Assembly (NCBI GenBank): GCA_001695595.3
Contig: MBPM02000004.1
Coordinates: 806,001-870,000, forward strand
DNA from: Plasmopara viticola
Lineage: Eukaryota > Oomycota > Peronosporomycetes > Peronosporales > Peronosporaceae
Length of the DNA: 64,000 nucleotides
Direction: 5' to 3'
Position numbers and translations under genes: made by a program. Below are positions 1-12,202 of the stretch, one piece after another; within the stretch, counting starts at the first letter, position 1, and each line of letters opens with the position of its first letter. The notes beneath the pieces are model-generated. The model was given only the letters and a program-made list of their open reading frames with translations, was not told where the DNA came from and made no database searches.

Positions 1-267
1 TCAAATGCCAAACCGTTGATGCGCAATTTCGTGACATACGATCCATTTCACAAGTTTGTGCTGACGCGCCGCTACGACATGACCAACAACCATTTCTACT
101 TGGCCTCCAAGGAGTGTTTATACCAGCGTCGAAAGGATGGTGGCTTGCGGTTTTCCAGTATAAACAGCCATTTGAAAAAGGAAGCGTTTCCAAATGATGC
201 TACTATTTGTTGGTGCATCGCAGCTCGTGAAACAATACTAAGCATCGTTTTGACACAGGTATTTTAA
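1..267 (+). CDS. C-terminal part of an unrecognised protein, cut by the window edge
   Basis: The frame is open from the first base to a TAA at 265-267, giving 88 residues. The composition is rich in charged and aromatic residues and looks like a real coding end rather than repeat sequence, but I recognise no family or motif. The start lies outside the window, so the in-window ATG at 19 need not be the true start. No intron or downstream partner gene is evident. It could also be a decayed fragment. Confidence 0.25.
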   Translation, partial: SNAKPLMRNFVTYDPFHKFVLTRRYDMTNNHFYLASKECLYQRRKDGGLRFSSINSHLKKEAFPNDATICWCIAARETILSIVLTQVF

Positions 268-3200
268 TTAGAGTTGACTTATGGCATTCGTTAAATTCAT
301 TGACCGTCTTACGGTACTAACATTGCAGTGGTGCACGCTGTCGGTGTGGTGGAAGCAAACACGTTTTGATGGCGTGAACGGTGATTAACCGCGCTCGGCC
401 AGTCCCAGACACAAGCTGCAACAGCAGGTTTGGCTGCATTGCGACCGCCAATGCCAATATGTCAGCCGAAGCCGTAGATCGAATAGTGAGGTATCAGAGC
501 CGCACCGCACTTTTCGCAAGCATACTGCACGTAGAATATGACTTTGCTATCTCGTCGACTTCTTTCGCTCTCCATGCTTTATAAATGCTACCGCGTTTTT
601 ACGCAACAGATAGAGCAGATTTGCTCAGCACGTATGTTCCTTGGACCTGCTACAACGACCAAGTTGTTGTGCTATGCGTTCACCACGTCAGCACACCCCG
701 TACTACCCGAGTAAACGCCCCCGCTGGCTCGTGTGATCGCCATTACTCCCAGTGAGGGCCCATCCAGCGAAATAGCACTCAACCACACACGACGACGTCA
801 AGTTGCCTTTTTTGTGCGCCGCCACAAGCGCCTGCGCCTCTTATTGCTTTCTTTTATTAGGGAGCTGCTGGTGCGATGGCTGCAGCGCAGTGGAAATTCT
901 CTAGCATTTGCTTTTTTGAGATTGCAATCGCCTGACCATTGTGGTCGATATTGCAAATTAGGCGAAAAAGATTCGCTAAGGACTGTCGCGACGATCCAGT
1001 TTGTTGCAATACATCTCGACGGAATTGCTGTCACTTTGACAGTCGTCTTCCCACGCCACCACTTCCACCATTATCATAAAGTTTCACGGCGTTTAGTGCC
1101 CACGTACACTACTGTCGACGCCGATTCTACGAAGGAGACTGAGACGCAAGTTCCGTCTTAGATACATGACAACTTTCAACTGCGTGAGGATCCTGGCCAC
1201 ATGCGACATGGAGCATGTGAATCGATTTAAGAGCCTTACGTGTACATTTTCGCATCCAAAAGGGCCACCCTATCGCGAATTATAATGCTATAAAGTTCGT
1301 ATTAATACCACGAGTGTAACTCAATCGTCGTGACCTCAGGTAACACCGATAATAGCGGGTGCATATTTTTGTCCAAAGGCGCAACGCTGTGGCATTTCTG
1401 GTAGCATGTGGCAACCCTGCCGTTATCCAAGAAGTATTAGTAAATACTCTGTGCATTACATAATTTTCGGTCTTACAGGGTAGCCTTACATTAAAATTGG
1501 CTTGTAAAGTCTTAAAAAATGCCCTCAAGCTGTGTAAGTATTTCTTTGATGCGTTCTCCATTATTATTGCGTAGAGTGCCATTGAGCCACTCAATGTCTA
1601 TCCGTTTGTGCTTTTGGAAGGTGCAGATACCTTGCCCAAGTAGTACGGTGTGACCATAGAAAAATTTGGTGCTCAGGTAACCAGCTAAGCAAAACATAGA
1701 CTCGTCCCCTTACGACAGTGAAGTTGTGATATAGCTCTGTATCCATCCAGCTTGTAAGTTGTCATTGACATCATATCAAACGGCAAAGAAATCACAGTAA
1801 CTGGCTCAATATCATGCATAATATGTTGTCATCAAATATAGCCTTGGCAGGTTTCCATTGAAAAAAGTTGTGCACGACCGACACTTACTCAGTGTACCGT
1901 TTAAGGAATTACAAAATGAAACATTTTTTTACAAAATTGCGTAATCTAATGCATAAACTGACTTGTACACCGAAAAGGTATCGATCTGTGCCATTCATTA
2001 CGCGTTAACTTGTGAGGTGTAGAGACTTGTGAACTAAGAAGAACCTTGCTATGCTTATGAGCGACGGGTGGTAGATATATTTTCTATCTAAAGTTGTCCC
2101 ACAGCTTGGAACTATATGGCAACAAGGTTACGTCAAATGATTTTTCCACATTCGTGCCGGGATTTTTGTTTGTCGCTTCACATTCGCATCGAGACCATTT
2201 GACGGTGATAGAGTCTTCATTTGCTTAATTCGGTACATTCAATTAAGTCTGTTATGGAGCGTGAGTACAAGAAAAAGCACTTTGCATTTTGTCTTTAAGT
2301 CTGCGCTCTAACGTAAAGAAGCTCGCGGACAGTATGGTGCAGTATCCATACGACAAATACTACTCCCAATTTCCGTTTAAAATTTTTTATGTTCTGTCGG
2401 GTTTAAATTTACGAATTTTATGATCTGAGATAGTGTTGAGAATGGTTTATCAATGCAAGATATAACTCGCGAGAAAAGTGCTGAATAAAACAATATTGCA
2501 TGCACGTGGCCCAAAAAAGAACATTTGCATCAAATTGTTTTTTTTTTACTTACAATTCGAAACGTGGCCATAAGCTAGAAAGCTTCCACTTGGTTACTGG
2601 GGCCACCCAGGTAGACAGTATCGTAGGGATGTACTGATTGATTGCCTACTCTTAAAAAAATAGCAATCGCTTTTCTCGCTTAACGATCAATAGCTTCTTG
2701 TCGCAATGAATTTGTATTTCCAAAATTATAGGAAGCTTTGTATTTGTCATAGCCGTGCATGAACAAAAAAAGAGGGAAAGACAAATTAAGCATAAAAAGA
2801 ATGCTCTGAGATCACAAAAATTAAATGGAAGATTGTACAAGAAAAAAAATGATCGTGAGTTTTTGTCTAGCCGCAGGGGTCGAAGACTTGAGAAAGATCG
2901 TTAAGGGGTAAGGACATTTTATAAGAATTGTGGTGTCACTCATTTTTTGTTGCTAGGGCCAAGCGTGCCAATGTTCAGAGATCCAATTTTACGGCCAATC
3001 AGTAAATTTGTACACCGCAGAGAATTGGCAAGACCTAGTAGGCGCTGAGTGACTTGCTAAGGAAAACTAAATTCTATCAAATTATGAAAGGGCTACTCCG
3101 AAGCACTATGTGCTTAATATCGCGGATAGTGCTTGCAAGTATTTATATAATTAACGTAAAGCATTTTGCTAAACAAGGGTTTCCTCGTCGTTTTCAAAGT

Positions 3201-4573
3201 ATCAAGCAGTTACTATGGATATTTTACTGTTAATGAAGCAAGCCATATGCTGAGCTCACGAACGATTAATTGCCACTACTCTCTTAGCAACAGAACCGAA
3301 GACCACTGCAATAGAATTGCGATGGATCTAGGTGCAATGCCCTCAGTTTCGATAGAGTTGAGTAATATTTGGCCTTGATCCTGACCAGGAACCCCGGGTT
3401 TATTGGAGCGAATACCATATGCTCCTTGCTTTGCTTTAATAAAAGCTTTTGTGGCGTCATAAATGCACTTCAAATTTTAAGCAAAGGCGCTATTACTGGG
3501 CCAAGTTGATCGATACTTTAAGCTCTATAATATCGGATCTGGACATTAATGATGTTGGAGACACGATAAAGTAGTACGCACGTCACTGAGTTTTATTTAA
3601 AGGAAGCAGCACTGCATGCATTATTGGCATACAACCAAGGGCTGCTCATAAAGTGGCACGTTAGCCGCTCAAAGGTGCTAGCAAGACATACCACTCGCTG
3701 TGTGTGTTAAATGACATGACTGGCTTGAATGGAGGCAGTATGGAAAAGTTTTGATATTGCGCATGGAGTGGCACATAAGCCAATGAGCGGTAGTCGTAGA
3801 TGACAGTACTGCATGCCGTGAGCGGTGTTATTAGTTTTATTACCGAGACATCAATTTTCAAGGAGCTGCTGACGCACGTGGAGTTACACGCTATCAACTA
3901 AGCAACACTCATCCTGAACAGTATATCCTGCGTGCCGCAGGATACGGCTTGCTGAAGATTAACGCATTGATGACGTAGCCTTGACGTGCATATGTTTTAC
4001 GAGCACGGATTTTCTTCAACTGCGCTCGCCGTATATCATGCGTTACCTTCTTGGACCGAGGTCGATACGTTCGAGCTGCTGCTATTCTAGTGCACGTAAA
4101 ACGGCTCATATCTTGCTGAATGGAGTTCATGGTGAGCATGTATCATTTGTTGGTTGGCGATGTAAGGGTCGTCGGGCCGATACAGAATCTATTATATCTA
4201 ACAGGTATTGGACTCGAAGCTTCGATTAAAGCACCAGTCACGTCTAGTAAGAGACGACGACACGTGGCTCTTATCGAGCAATGCAAGTCACGCAATTGTT
4301 TCGCCAACTACAGTATTTGCCTGAATATGCTTTCACAATTACTTTGTCTATTGCCGCTTCGAAGAGGAGTTTTCAACTCAAATGCTCACTTTGTAAACTA
4401 AGTTTGATTATAAGGCCAACGCACTTTTTGCCAACATTTGCAAATAAGTCTTTGCTAAAAGACCTTTGCTTCTTTGCAAGTAGCCATGCGTTTTGAGAAG
4501 ACCTTTGAATGTGGAAGCCGTCTCAGTTGAAAGCTTGTCTATTACGTTACAATAGACTAAGTGGTTTCTCAAT
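268..4573. other. Long stretch with no recognised gene
   Basis: I see only short open frames. The longest (733-1161, plus, 142 codons) has an odd composition and a competing frame on the other strand, and I could not match it to a family. No tRNA, terminal repeats or transposon motif was recognised between 1.2 and 4.5 kb. The base composition becomes AT-rich from about 1.2 kb. Confidence 0.4.
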
Positions 4574-5800
4574 CTACCGGAAAGTGACTAATCTTTCTAA
4601 TCTAAATATCAATCCACACTTTTTTTGGATTTGTATGTTTTTGTGTCCGTGATGTTCTTCCCCTAGCTTGAATGCCACAACGATGTAGACTCCTGGCTTG
4701 GGAATTCGAACGCCGTTGTCATCAGGGAGAACACGCATCGCGATCGCCAGGGGGCTTGCGCCGTCGCCGTCAATGAGGTTGACACGGAGGGTTTTGATGT
4801 CAATTTCGAATCTGCACTTGGATTTTTTTGCGCAAGTGTACGGACACTGGACATGCCGAGAAGTGGGAAGGCTGCACCTTCGACAGATAAGCAAAATCCA
4901 GGTGGCGGATAGCCCTCTGGAGAGACACCCGGGCTTCACTTGGGTACACTCGGCGTTGGAGGGATCGAACGTGAGCGGCGACTGTTGTCCGGACTATTTG
5001 AAGTGCGGGGAGCGTTGGCGTTGGCTGTCTTCCATCGAACAGACACCTATTGCGGACAGACCAGATAAAGTGCAGCTTCACTGCGCGGAGAACATGCCAG
5101 ACGTCAGCGGCGACGTCCTTTCTGGGCTGCCACTGATCCCGGACGCGTATCTTCCGTACTAGCGCAATGTCAATCCACGTCGCGCGTCCCACGAGGAGCG
5201 GCGACATCAGTCGAAACACGTTCCTCCAAAGCTGCGAAGCCAGCGTGTAGTCGAAGAAGAAATATTGCTCCGACTCAACTGCGCTGTAGTCGTCGAGATA
5301 TCACTAGCGGATGCTCGGGCTCGTGGCCTCGAGGAACCAGAAGCGCGATCAAACGGGCAAGAGCCGAAATGCGAGCCGCCATTGGAGGTCGTCAATGATC
5401 GGCAGTAAGACACGCCGCAGACGCTTCGTCAGCTGTACGTGCGACTTAATCGCCTTGTTGTCAGCCCGCTCGGAGTGTGTCGGCATCGGGTGCAAATTAC
5501 GCGAAAGCGCTGACGTTTAAACGACCTGAAACATTTTCGAATGCGGGATGTTTGAAAAAAATGATTTTCCACATTACTCGTGACGCCGAGATGTGCGACA
5601 AGCAATCGGGTGCCGCTCCATGACGGACCGCAATCGACACCTCGAGACCCGAGTCGATCAAACAATTTGCCTCGCCTCGCTGTGGAGCGCACGCAACCAC
5701 TTGCCCGAAATGAACGCTTGAGAGGGTGAAGTCGACGTGTCTTTCGCGAATTCGCGCTGAGTCGGCCACAGAAGTCCTTCTAGTGCAAAGTCAGCTAGCG
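4574..5800 (-). pseudogene. Non-LTR retrotransposon (LINE) ORF2 C-terminal remnant
   Basis: On the minus strand the residues around 5160-5300 contain an FFFDYTLASQLW-like stretch followed by a segment with DVWHVLRAVKLHFIW and VRNRCLF. This arrangement matches the region after the reverse transcriptase domain in oomycete LINEs (a zf-RVT-like segment followed by a basic tail). A preceding LPIIDDLQWRLAFRLLPV stretch (about 5330-5400) also fits. Frame changes and stops break the reading frame, so it is dead. The region is clearly more GC-rich than its flanks, which suggests an inserted element. The most C-terminal part (4600-4850) has a CPYTCAKKSKC stretch and an HHGH, which could be zinc-binding. 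No RT catalytic motif, target duplication or poly-A-like tail was found. A MULE-type zinc finger is an alternative reading of the last part. Confidence 0.5.
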
Positions 5801-8800
5801 AGCTAAGCGCGAAGACCCACTGTCGGTGCGGCGTCGTCGTGATTGACCGTGTTTGCTGCTCGTACTGGAGCTCAGGGTCGCAGTTGAACCATATCGGCTG
5901 ACGAAGACGTGCGCTCGACCGGCGGGAGGTCGCACCACGAGTTTTACAGCGTGTGCAATGCCACCAATCAGTGTTGACTTCCGCTGCGCCGAAGTGTGTC
6001 GCTAGGCGATCGAGTTGCCGTGTCGCCGTGGTGATTTCGTCAGGTAGTCGAGTGCGTGGCTACCGCCGTATCGAGGTAGAATGGAGCGCGGCAGCTCCAC
6101 GCTTGGATTAAAGCCGTCTCAGCTTGACCTACGCCACGATTAATTTTTTTGACGAAGTGCTTAGGACAAATCAGCTACTCGCATGAGTGCAGTGCTGACT
6201 TTGTGGGACTCAAAAAGCCTCTTTCGATCTAAAAAAAAATCGAATGCTGGAAGGGCAACCACTAGAGCTTTTTAAGTAGCACCAGAAAAGTCTTCAGCAG
6301 GCATCAGAAATGGCTTAACGGACAGAACAAAGCCTTTAGAAAATTCCAACACATCTGACAATGCTATCGATTGTACACTGCTAAAATTGGCTGTGAATAT
6401 GTTATTTATTTTAAGCTAGGCTTCTGAGGGCTGTCAAAAAAAGTACCTTACGGAATACTTACTGTGAAATGCGTACAAGAAAAGCTCGATCTTAGACCCT
6501 TGCAATCTTTTCAGACCACACAAATTTGAGGAAGAAATTCTAAAACTGGTTTAATATTATTCATTATTTGCAATTTTACTTCCGTGCTCGCTAAATTCGA
6601 CAAGCTCAATGAAGTTGCCGGCGCGCTTTCGTGCGGACTGAACTATGCGTTGGACAGTCCCACTAGGAGCAAGCAATTTATTGACGAAACAGTCCAAATG
6701 ATGACAGCATCGAGCCGTATGTGCACTTTCTCAACAAAAACACGAATTCCAAAGGGGAGCGGCTCATTTGGCACACTTCAGCCAACATAACTGCGGACCA
6801 AATACCAAGGCTGTTTATAGATACACTATAATATATCGGAGACGATGAAGCCAGATGAAGGATCCGCGGTTATCGCGGTGTTTCGGCGATCGCGTCTCCA
6901 TTGATTAGCACGTCGCTTGCTTGTGTCAGTACTAGATCATTCACAGAGCAAAAGTGTGCACCCTTTGGCTGAAGAGAATTACACAGGTTTAAAATATCTT
7001 AGAGGAGTGTTTTCCGCTCGAAATACAAGGGGTTTTGAGGCCTTTTTTCTAATAGGTGTCCAATTTAGACTACGTAAACGGCTTTTTGGCCTCGCCATAA
7101 GTGTCTTGGTACAATTACCAGGGAAATAGATTCGATTGCATCCGCCCATGCTAAATGAAAATCCCGATAACCGCGTAAGAGAAGATTCGAAGAAGCTGTC
7201 AATTGGGTGCTTTAAGCTGCGGGTGGTGGTACAATTCACGGACAAGATGAAGCTTTTGTTTTACCATAGCTTTCGCAGTCTTAGAAAGGCATAGGCTGGC
7301 GTACATTATCGACGTTCTTCAAGCGATATCAGCGCACACGCTGGGGTCGCCTCCAAAAAATACAGGCTGTTAGCCTGGATGACCTGAGGATTGTAGAGCG
7401 CATCCATTTTAGCCTCAAAAGCCGTTTTTCGTATAAAAAGCGCTAGGCTAACTCGTAAATGGTCAAGTTGAATACTTCTTCAAAACTTGTCCAATGACAC
7501 CTTAATATGAAGTGCGAATCAAGATCAAATGTGAGTCAGAAGCTTTGTTTAGAATGGCCTTAATAATCTTTTTTCACCGAAGTTGGGGGAGCTGTCGTAT
7601 TTTTTCTGTCAGGACTGCCTGAGTCCTTTGATATCTGGAGCCAGAAGCAACTGGCTCTTCGCCAGTAAATCGCGGTGCTTTTAACGAAAATATAGGGCAC
7701 TTTACACCGCTATCTTAATTTCTAGAGCCTGGTGTGTTACAAGGCCATCTATCAAGCAGGAGATTCCCTCAGTCCCAAAAATTTTGCTTAGGTCTGCCTT
7801 AGCGGTATTACAAATTCTAAGATCAAAGAATTTTGAGGTGTCTTAAGCACTCCTGTGCTTGGCCTTGCTGGTGAAGTGAGCACAAGTGATCGGACGGCGG
7901 CTGCTGAAGCCCAAAGCCACCGCCATTTTTGACCATATAGCTTAAGCTCCAGGCTATCAGCATGACATGGGATCCTTCTGCCAAGTAGCCCATTGGAATT
8001 TATAGGTGAATCGACTGCCGCTTATCTGAGTGCAAGGTGTCCAAACTATCGCTTATCTTTGTAGTGTGTTCCACGCTTGGCCGGACGCAAATTCTACAAA
8101 AATAAACATTTGTATGCCCGCCAATTTGATCTTGGGGTTGAAAATTTCCCGAGAACGTCCATATGGATCTTATTATGCCGAGCAAAATCGTTTGATGGGG
8201 TGCTCGAAGTGAGTGCATGGTCACTATTTATGAATACTGTTTTCAATAAAAATGTGTCGTGCACGCTACGCATGGAAAATTCCAAGGTCTTAAGAGATCG
8301 ATGTGCACACTATTGCAGTCACTTTTTGTTCGTCCTATGAATCTCTACATGCACTCAATTAGCTACCACAAACTCGACAGAAACTCTCTACCTCTAAGTA
8401 CCTCACTATGCAGTCATAAATACCATGATGGTCCCTATTGCATAAATGAGTCACCATTATTGAAAGCTTCACTACAGTGATAGCCAGCCACAAAATCTCG
8501 TTTTATGAAAAGCACTGTTTTACCCTCCACCCCCGGCATCCAATCAAGCACGAGCTAGATTCTCAAGTCTATACTAATAATCGGCTTGTTCATAACGACC
8601 AAACAGGAAGTAAAGAAGGTACCGGTCGGCCAGGTCCTTTTACACGACCAAGTCAGCACCGAAAAAGAAAACTTTGACTTTAACAGGTGCTACTGCACCA
8701 AAATCGACCTTTGTAACTTAGGATACGCTTATTACAACCGTTAAAACTTGCGCACCTAAGAGTAGCTCAGCCAAAGGAAGCTTTAAAGACGCGTTCCATT

Positions 8801-9017
8801 TGACCAAATTTAAAAACTGGCATCAATCGCTAGGATTTTAGAGGGTTAAAAGCATGTATTTGTTGGCAATCTACCAGTTTTTGGGTGAGACAAAGCTTTG
8901 ATTGCTGATTACCGACGAATAGGCACAAATTTTAAATTAACTTCCTTATCGCGGCCAAGGTAGTGGATGTGGCTCTATTTAGCAGCCCTTGAGCTCGCTA
9001 AAATTGAATTGATCAAT
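5801..9017. other. No recognised gene
   Basis: The first few hundred bases (to about 6120) are GC-rich and may be more of the upstream LINE remnant. The rest is AT-rich with only short frames. I see no protein family, RNA gene or repeat structure that I can support. Confidence 0.4.
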
Positions 9018-9113
9018 GGGCTCACTACTTGCGTTCGTGGGATAAAATACTGCCCGACTGTATCTAGATACTGCCCGGCTGTATCTTGTCCCACGAACCC
9101 AAGTAGTGAGCCC
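9018..9113. repeat. Inverted repeat (hairpin) with internal direct repeats
   Basis: A 32-base arm starting GGGCTCACTACTTG (9018-9049) is followed by its near-perfect reverse complement at 9082-9113. The loop of about 32 bases holds a doubled ACTGCCCG-CTGTATC motif. A third, degraded copy of the right arm follows at about 9114-9150. It may be the end of a foldback or small DNA transposon. No coding content. Confidence 0.65.
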
Positions 9114-9902
9114 GATTGTATCTTGTCTTATGAATCCGAAGTAGTGGGCATTTTAAAGGTGCACTTCAGTCTATGTCTGGACTCCTTTAAAAATTTAAAT
9201 CTGAAGTTTTGCGGTGGCCTTCACATTGTAGGGCGTGTCTACGCTTACCACATTCACATTAGCCTATTGGTAGAGTGGTGACCCAGCACTGACATTTCTT
9301 GATATTGAGCTTATACATGAAGGTCACACCTATAAAGAAAGAAAAAGTGTTGGTGAAGCTTAAAGGCTGCCAAAACGACTCTTAGCCGTTCCATCCTGTG
9401 ATTCAGGTATTGCAAAACACATATATAGCGATTTCGCGAGTGTGTTTTCAGCCTTAACGCTTGGAACAGTGCGATAGCAAAGTACACCCGATCATCCCTA
9501 ATCAAAAGGCCCTAGTTGCTTTCTCCGTCTCTTCAATCGGAATGAAAAGATACTGCTTTTGTCTCACTTATCCTAAAGCTCCCCAATTGTGGCTCTCTCT
9601 AGCCAGGAACCCACAAATGCTTACATTTTACGGGCGAAAATCATGGCGAGCGCTCGTCTTGTCCGTAGCCTGGGCTGCGGAGAAGCGTCAGGTAATTATA
9701 AGCGTACTCAACCGATTTGATCGCCTTGAATCTCACCACTTATTAATTGAATGTCAGAATCAACGGCCATTCGGAAGTCCTAGGATCGTGTTACCCATTA
9801 CACAAAATGTCAAGTGCGTCAACATTAATATTTTCTTTTGTCGGTTGACCGACAAAAAAAATGTATCTAACATAATCAAGTTTAAACTTAATAAAAAAGA
9901 GC

Positions 9903-10160
9903 TCACTCTTTCTCTTTATCCATCAATCGAAATCCTAGTTCCATCAATGGGTCAGGCTTGCTTCGCATGGACAAGCCTATAACTAATGGACAGCATTTTG
10001 AACCACGAAATTGACGCACCATCGCACACATTGCGCAGTGTGTTCTCCAGCACACGTTTTCCGTCCTTCTGTCTGTCTGTGGATGACACCAGCAAGCAAG
10101 CGATAGCGATCTTCTCCACTTTCTAACAAAGAGGGCGAGCACCACCTTCAAGGGTGCAAT
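9903..10160 (-). pseudogene. Ty3/gypsy integrase fragment
   Basis: The minus strand reads CHPQTDRRTENVCW at about 10080. This matches the HPQTDGQTE signature near the end of the integrase catalytic core of chromoviral and Ty3/gypsy elements. The sequence then continues with a leucine/proline stretch in the position of the usual LPLAEFAYN motif. The frame is short and the downstream part (9460-9900) is not clearly readable. No LTR was found nearby, so this is an isolated scrap. Confidence 0.55.
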
Positions 10161-10774
10161 TTTGAGAAAAATTGACTACAGTATCAAATCCGATATTTTG
10201 TGATGCCCTCACTTCGAGAATTCTCGAAAGGTTGAGGCCATTCCCAGCAAGACTGTCTTGACATCGTAGATACTTCTGATAGTGGTGGTCAGTGTCTTTA
10301 ATAGATTAACGCTATCCACCCTTAGGGTCAGGGGCACAGGGACCATAAGTAGAGACCATCTCTATGGGTTTAGTGACAGCTACGGAAATATTGCTCTTGA
10401 AAGCATGATTATGCAAACCATCGGTCGCGGGGCAACAGCAGTCAGCTGGCAGTGGACAAGTCTTTAGCTAAACGTGCTCGTAACCGGGATATTGGTATAA
10501 TTGTTTGTTGACATCAATCAATCTCGCGAAAGCGGGCAGAGAAAGTGATTTCTTGTACATTCTTGTCAATACTGGATGGTGGCAACATTAAATAAGCGAC
10601 GCTATTCCGCAGAAATTGACAATAAAAAAGGTTCTAAGGCTGGAGAGGTAACAAAAAAGAAGTGCATGTTCTAATGACAATTGCTCAACGCATATTAGTA
10701 GGGAATACTATTCATTGTAGAAGATTGACCCCGCATGGATTTCTATCAATGGATGCATTCGAGTTGCGCTTACT
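10161..10774. other. No recognised gene
   Basis: Only a 61-codon open frame (10282-10467) of unrecognised sequence is present. I see no repeat or signal here. Confidence 0.35.
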
Positions 10775-11318
10775 GTGAGGGCTCTTGAAATTAATTAACT
10801 CTTGTAGTCGAGCAGATCGCAATCTGCAGCATGTATGCAAAGAGTGATACAAATCGCGGCAGTGAGACGACTTGTAATACAATTTTCATTTTACCTACGG
10901 GTATAGAACGTACCCATGTGTCGAGTTTTGCTTGCAGCAACACCAGTCTTATAAGCATACACAGTGCCAAAACACCTTATGCTTCTTCAGCTGTACAAGG
11001 TCTAATTAAGTATTTATGGTTTGAGAGAAAAATACTGGAGCCACTCGCAACATGGGGGGATAGCCTCATTCGAAGAACGATCGCATCATTGCACAGAAAA
11101 GCGATGATCGCTTTACAACCAAGAAAAATCAGTAAATTTCATCATGAGATTGTGATATCTGCGTTGTAGAATGACAGATGGTCCGGTCTATAAGCAGAAA
11201 TGATCTAAAGTAAAAAGCGGCATGAGTGAAAAGCATTTGGTGTGATGCACAACAACAACGACGCTTCGACAGCTTGACCCACATGTTGGTTGTTGTGGAA
11301 AGTATTGATTTGCTGATC

Positions 11319-11456
11319 GTCGACAGATCCCTCGACCGATTCTTATCTTTGCTTCGCAGATTCTATTACTGGGTTTATATTAAACAAAATCACCACATGG
11401 TCGCTGGCAATCTGTCCGCGCTTGCCGCTTACCAAGTCATTCTTAAACATTCTGCC
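11319..11456 (+). promoter_or_regulatory. Upstream motif and initiator of lectin gene J1
   Basis: GTCGACAGATCCCTCGACCG starts at 11319, 161 nt before the ATG. A related motif sits at 152-162 nt in all seven lectin genes. GTCATTCTTAAACATTC (11436-11452) resembles the oomycete initiator, which places the transcript start roughly 30-45 nt before the ATG. Function is inferred from conservation of sequence and spacing. Confidence 0.5.
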
Positions 11457-11479
11457 TCCTGCTCACCCAATCGACTCTC

Positions 11480-12100
11480 ATGAAGCTCTTCTTTCACGTT
11501 TTGGCGTCGCTTGCACTTGTTAAGGGCAATGCATTTGGTAACGACGAAGAACTCGACTTTTGCAAAATTGCTGGTGGACCCCACGGTGATCCCTTCGATG
11601 ACACTGAATTCCTTGAGGCTGGACAAGCTTTGATGGCGATCAAGCTCTGCAGTGGCCATCGTGTTGACGGCATTGGCGTTTCAGTCATGTCCAAGTCAAA
11701 GTCGCAGCTTGAACCGTTTCACGGCTCGGAGAAGAATTGTGCAACGTACAATCTGGCCCCTGATGAGCACATTATCTCGATTGAGGTGCACACTACAAAA
11801 AAAAGAGGGAAGACGCGCGTTGGTTTCGTCAAATTCACGAATCAAAACGGTCAAGTCTATGAAGCCGGCAGGAAGTCGGATGATGAGGACAAAATAAGTG
11901 GCTGTTCAGCTCCTGACGGGTATCATCTAGGTGGGTTTTACGGGCGCGAAGGGGATGAAATTGATGCGATCGCTGCCATTTGGGTGCCGATTGATCCTCT
12001 CGATGGATCTGGCTCGCTGTCTCCGCCTTCGACGCAATTTCCCATTGTCGGACCGTCGTCCCAATTTCAGGAGGACGATTCTTCGGATGATTTTAAGTAG
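11480..12100 (+). CDS. Secreted jacalin-like lectin J1 (206 aa)
   Basis: A probable secreted carbohydrate-binding protein. An 18-residue hydrophobic signal peptide (starting MKLFFHVLASLALVKG) precedes a jacalin-type beta-prism domain of about residues 28-171. The fold signature is visible: GGPHGDPFDD at 32-41, the DGIGV strand at 63-67 and GGFYGREGDEIDAIAAIW at 151-168. Two GxxxD loops, GHRVD (59-63) and GDEID (158-162), are in positions used for sugar binding in mannose-specific jacalins such as banana lectin. Cysteines at 28, 57, 87 and 142 are conserved across the family here and probably form disulfides. The tail (172-206) is Ser/Pro-rich then acidic (EDDSSDDFK). The ATG chosen is the first in frame and gives the signal peptide. 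The gene is intronless. It pairs with a near-identical inverted copy at 13554-14174; I count four amino-acid differences. Sugar specificity and a role at the host interface are inference. Confidence 0.85.
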   Translation: MKLFFHVLASLALVKGNAFGNDEELDFCKIAGGPHGDPFDDTEFLEAGQALMAIKLCSGHRVDGIGVSVMSKSKSQLEPFHGSEKNCATYNLAPDEHIISIEVHTTKKRGKTRVGFVKFTNQNGQVYEAGRKSDDEDKISGCSAPDGYHLGGFYGREGDEIDAIAAIWVPIDPLDGSGSLSPPSTQFPIVGPSSQFQEDDSSDDFK

Positions 12101-12202
12101 TCGGTCCGCAATTCAATAGCCATTACGCGAGCCTCATGCTGAAAAGTTTGTGTTCGTTGCTTTAATTTTTTTGTAAGTGTATAATGCTCTCTGCTAAAAT
12201 CC

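Larger units (their letters stand above)
10775..12202 (+). repeat. Left arm of a 1.4-kb inverted duplication containing a lectin gene
   Basis: This arm matches the reverse complement of 13437-14905. The outer boundary is recognisable from GCAGATCGCAATCTGCAGC-like sequence (about 10813) and slightly beyond; the inner boundary lies after the gene near GTGTATAATGC. Homology covers promoter, coding region and 3' flank. The coding parts are almost identical while the flanks carry small indels, which fits an old duplication with coding conservation or partial gene conversion. Confidence 0.85.

Noticed and set aside
733..1161. 142-codon open frame as a gene
   Set aside because: No recognisable family, an overlapping frame on the other strand of similar quality, and His/Arg-rich runs typical of chance translation.
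4574..4860. Mutator-type transposase zinc finger
   Set aside because: The C/H pattern is suggestive, but the sequence is continuous with a LINE-like C-terminal region upstream, so I kept it as part of that remnant.
8000..8340. Overlapping open frames as a gene or integrase fragment
   Set aside because: Four competing short frames on both strands with no motif; I could not align any of them to a transposon domain with confidence.
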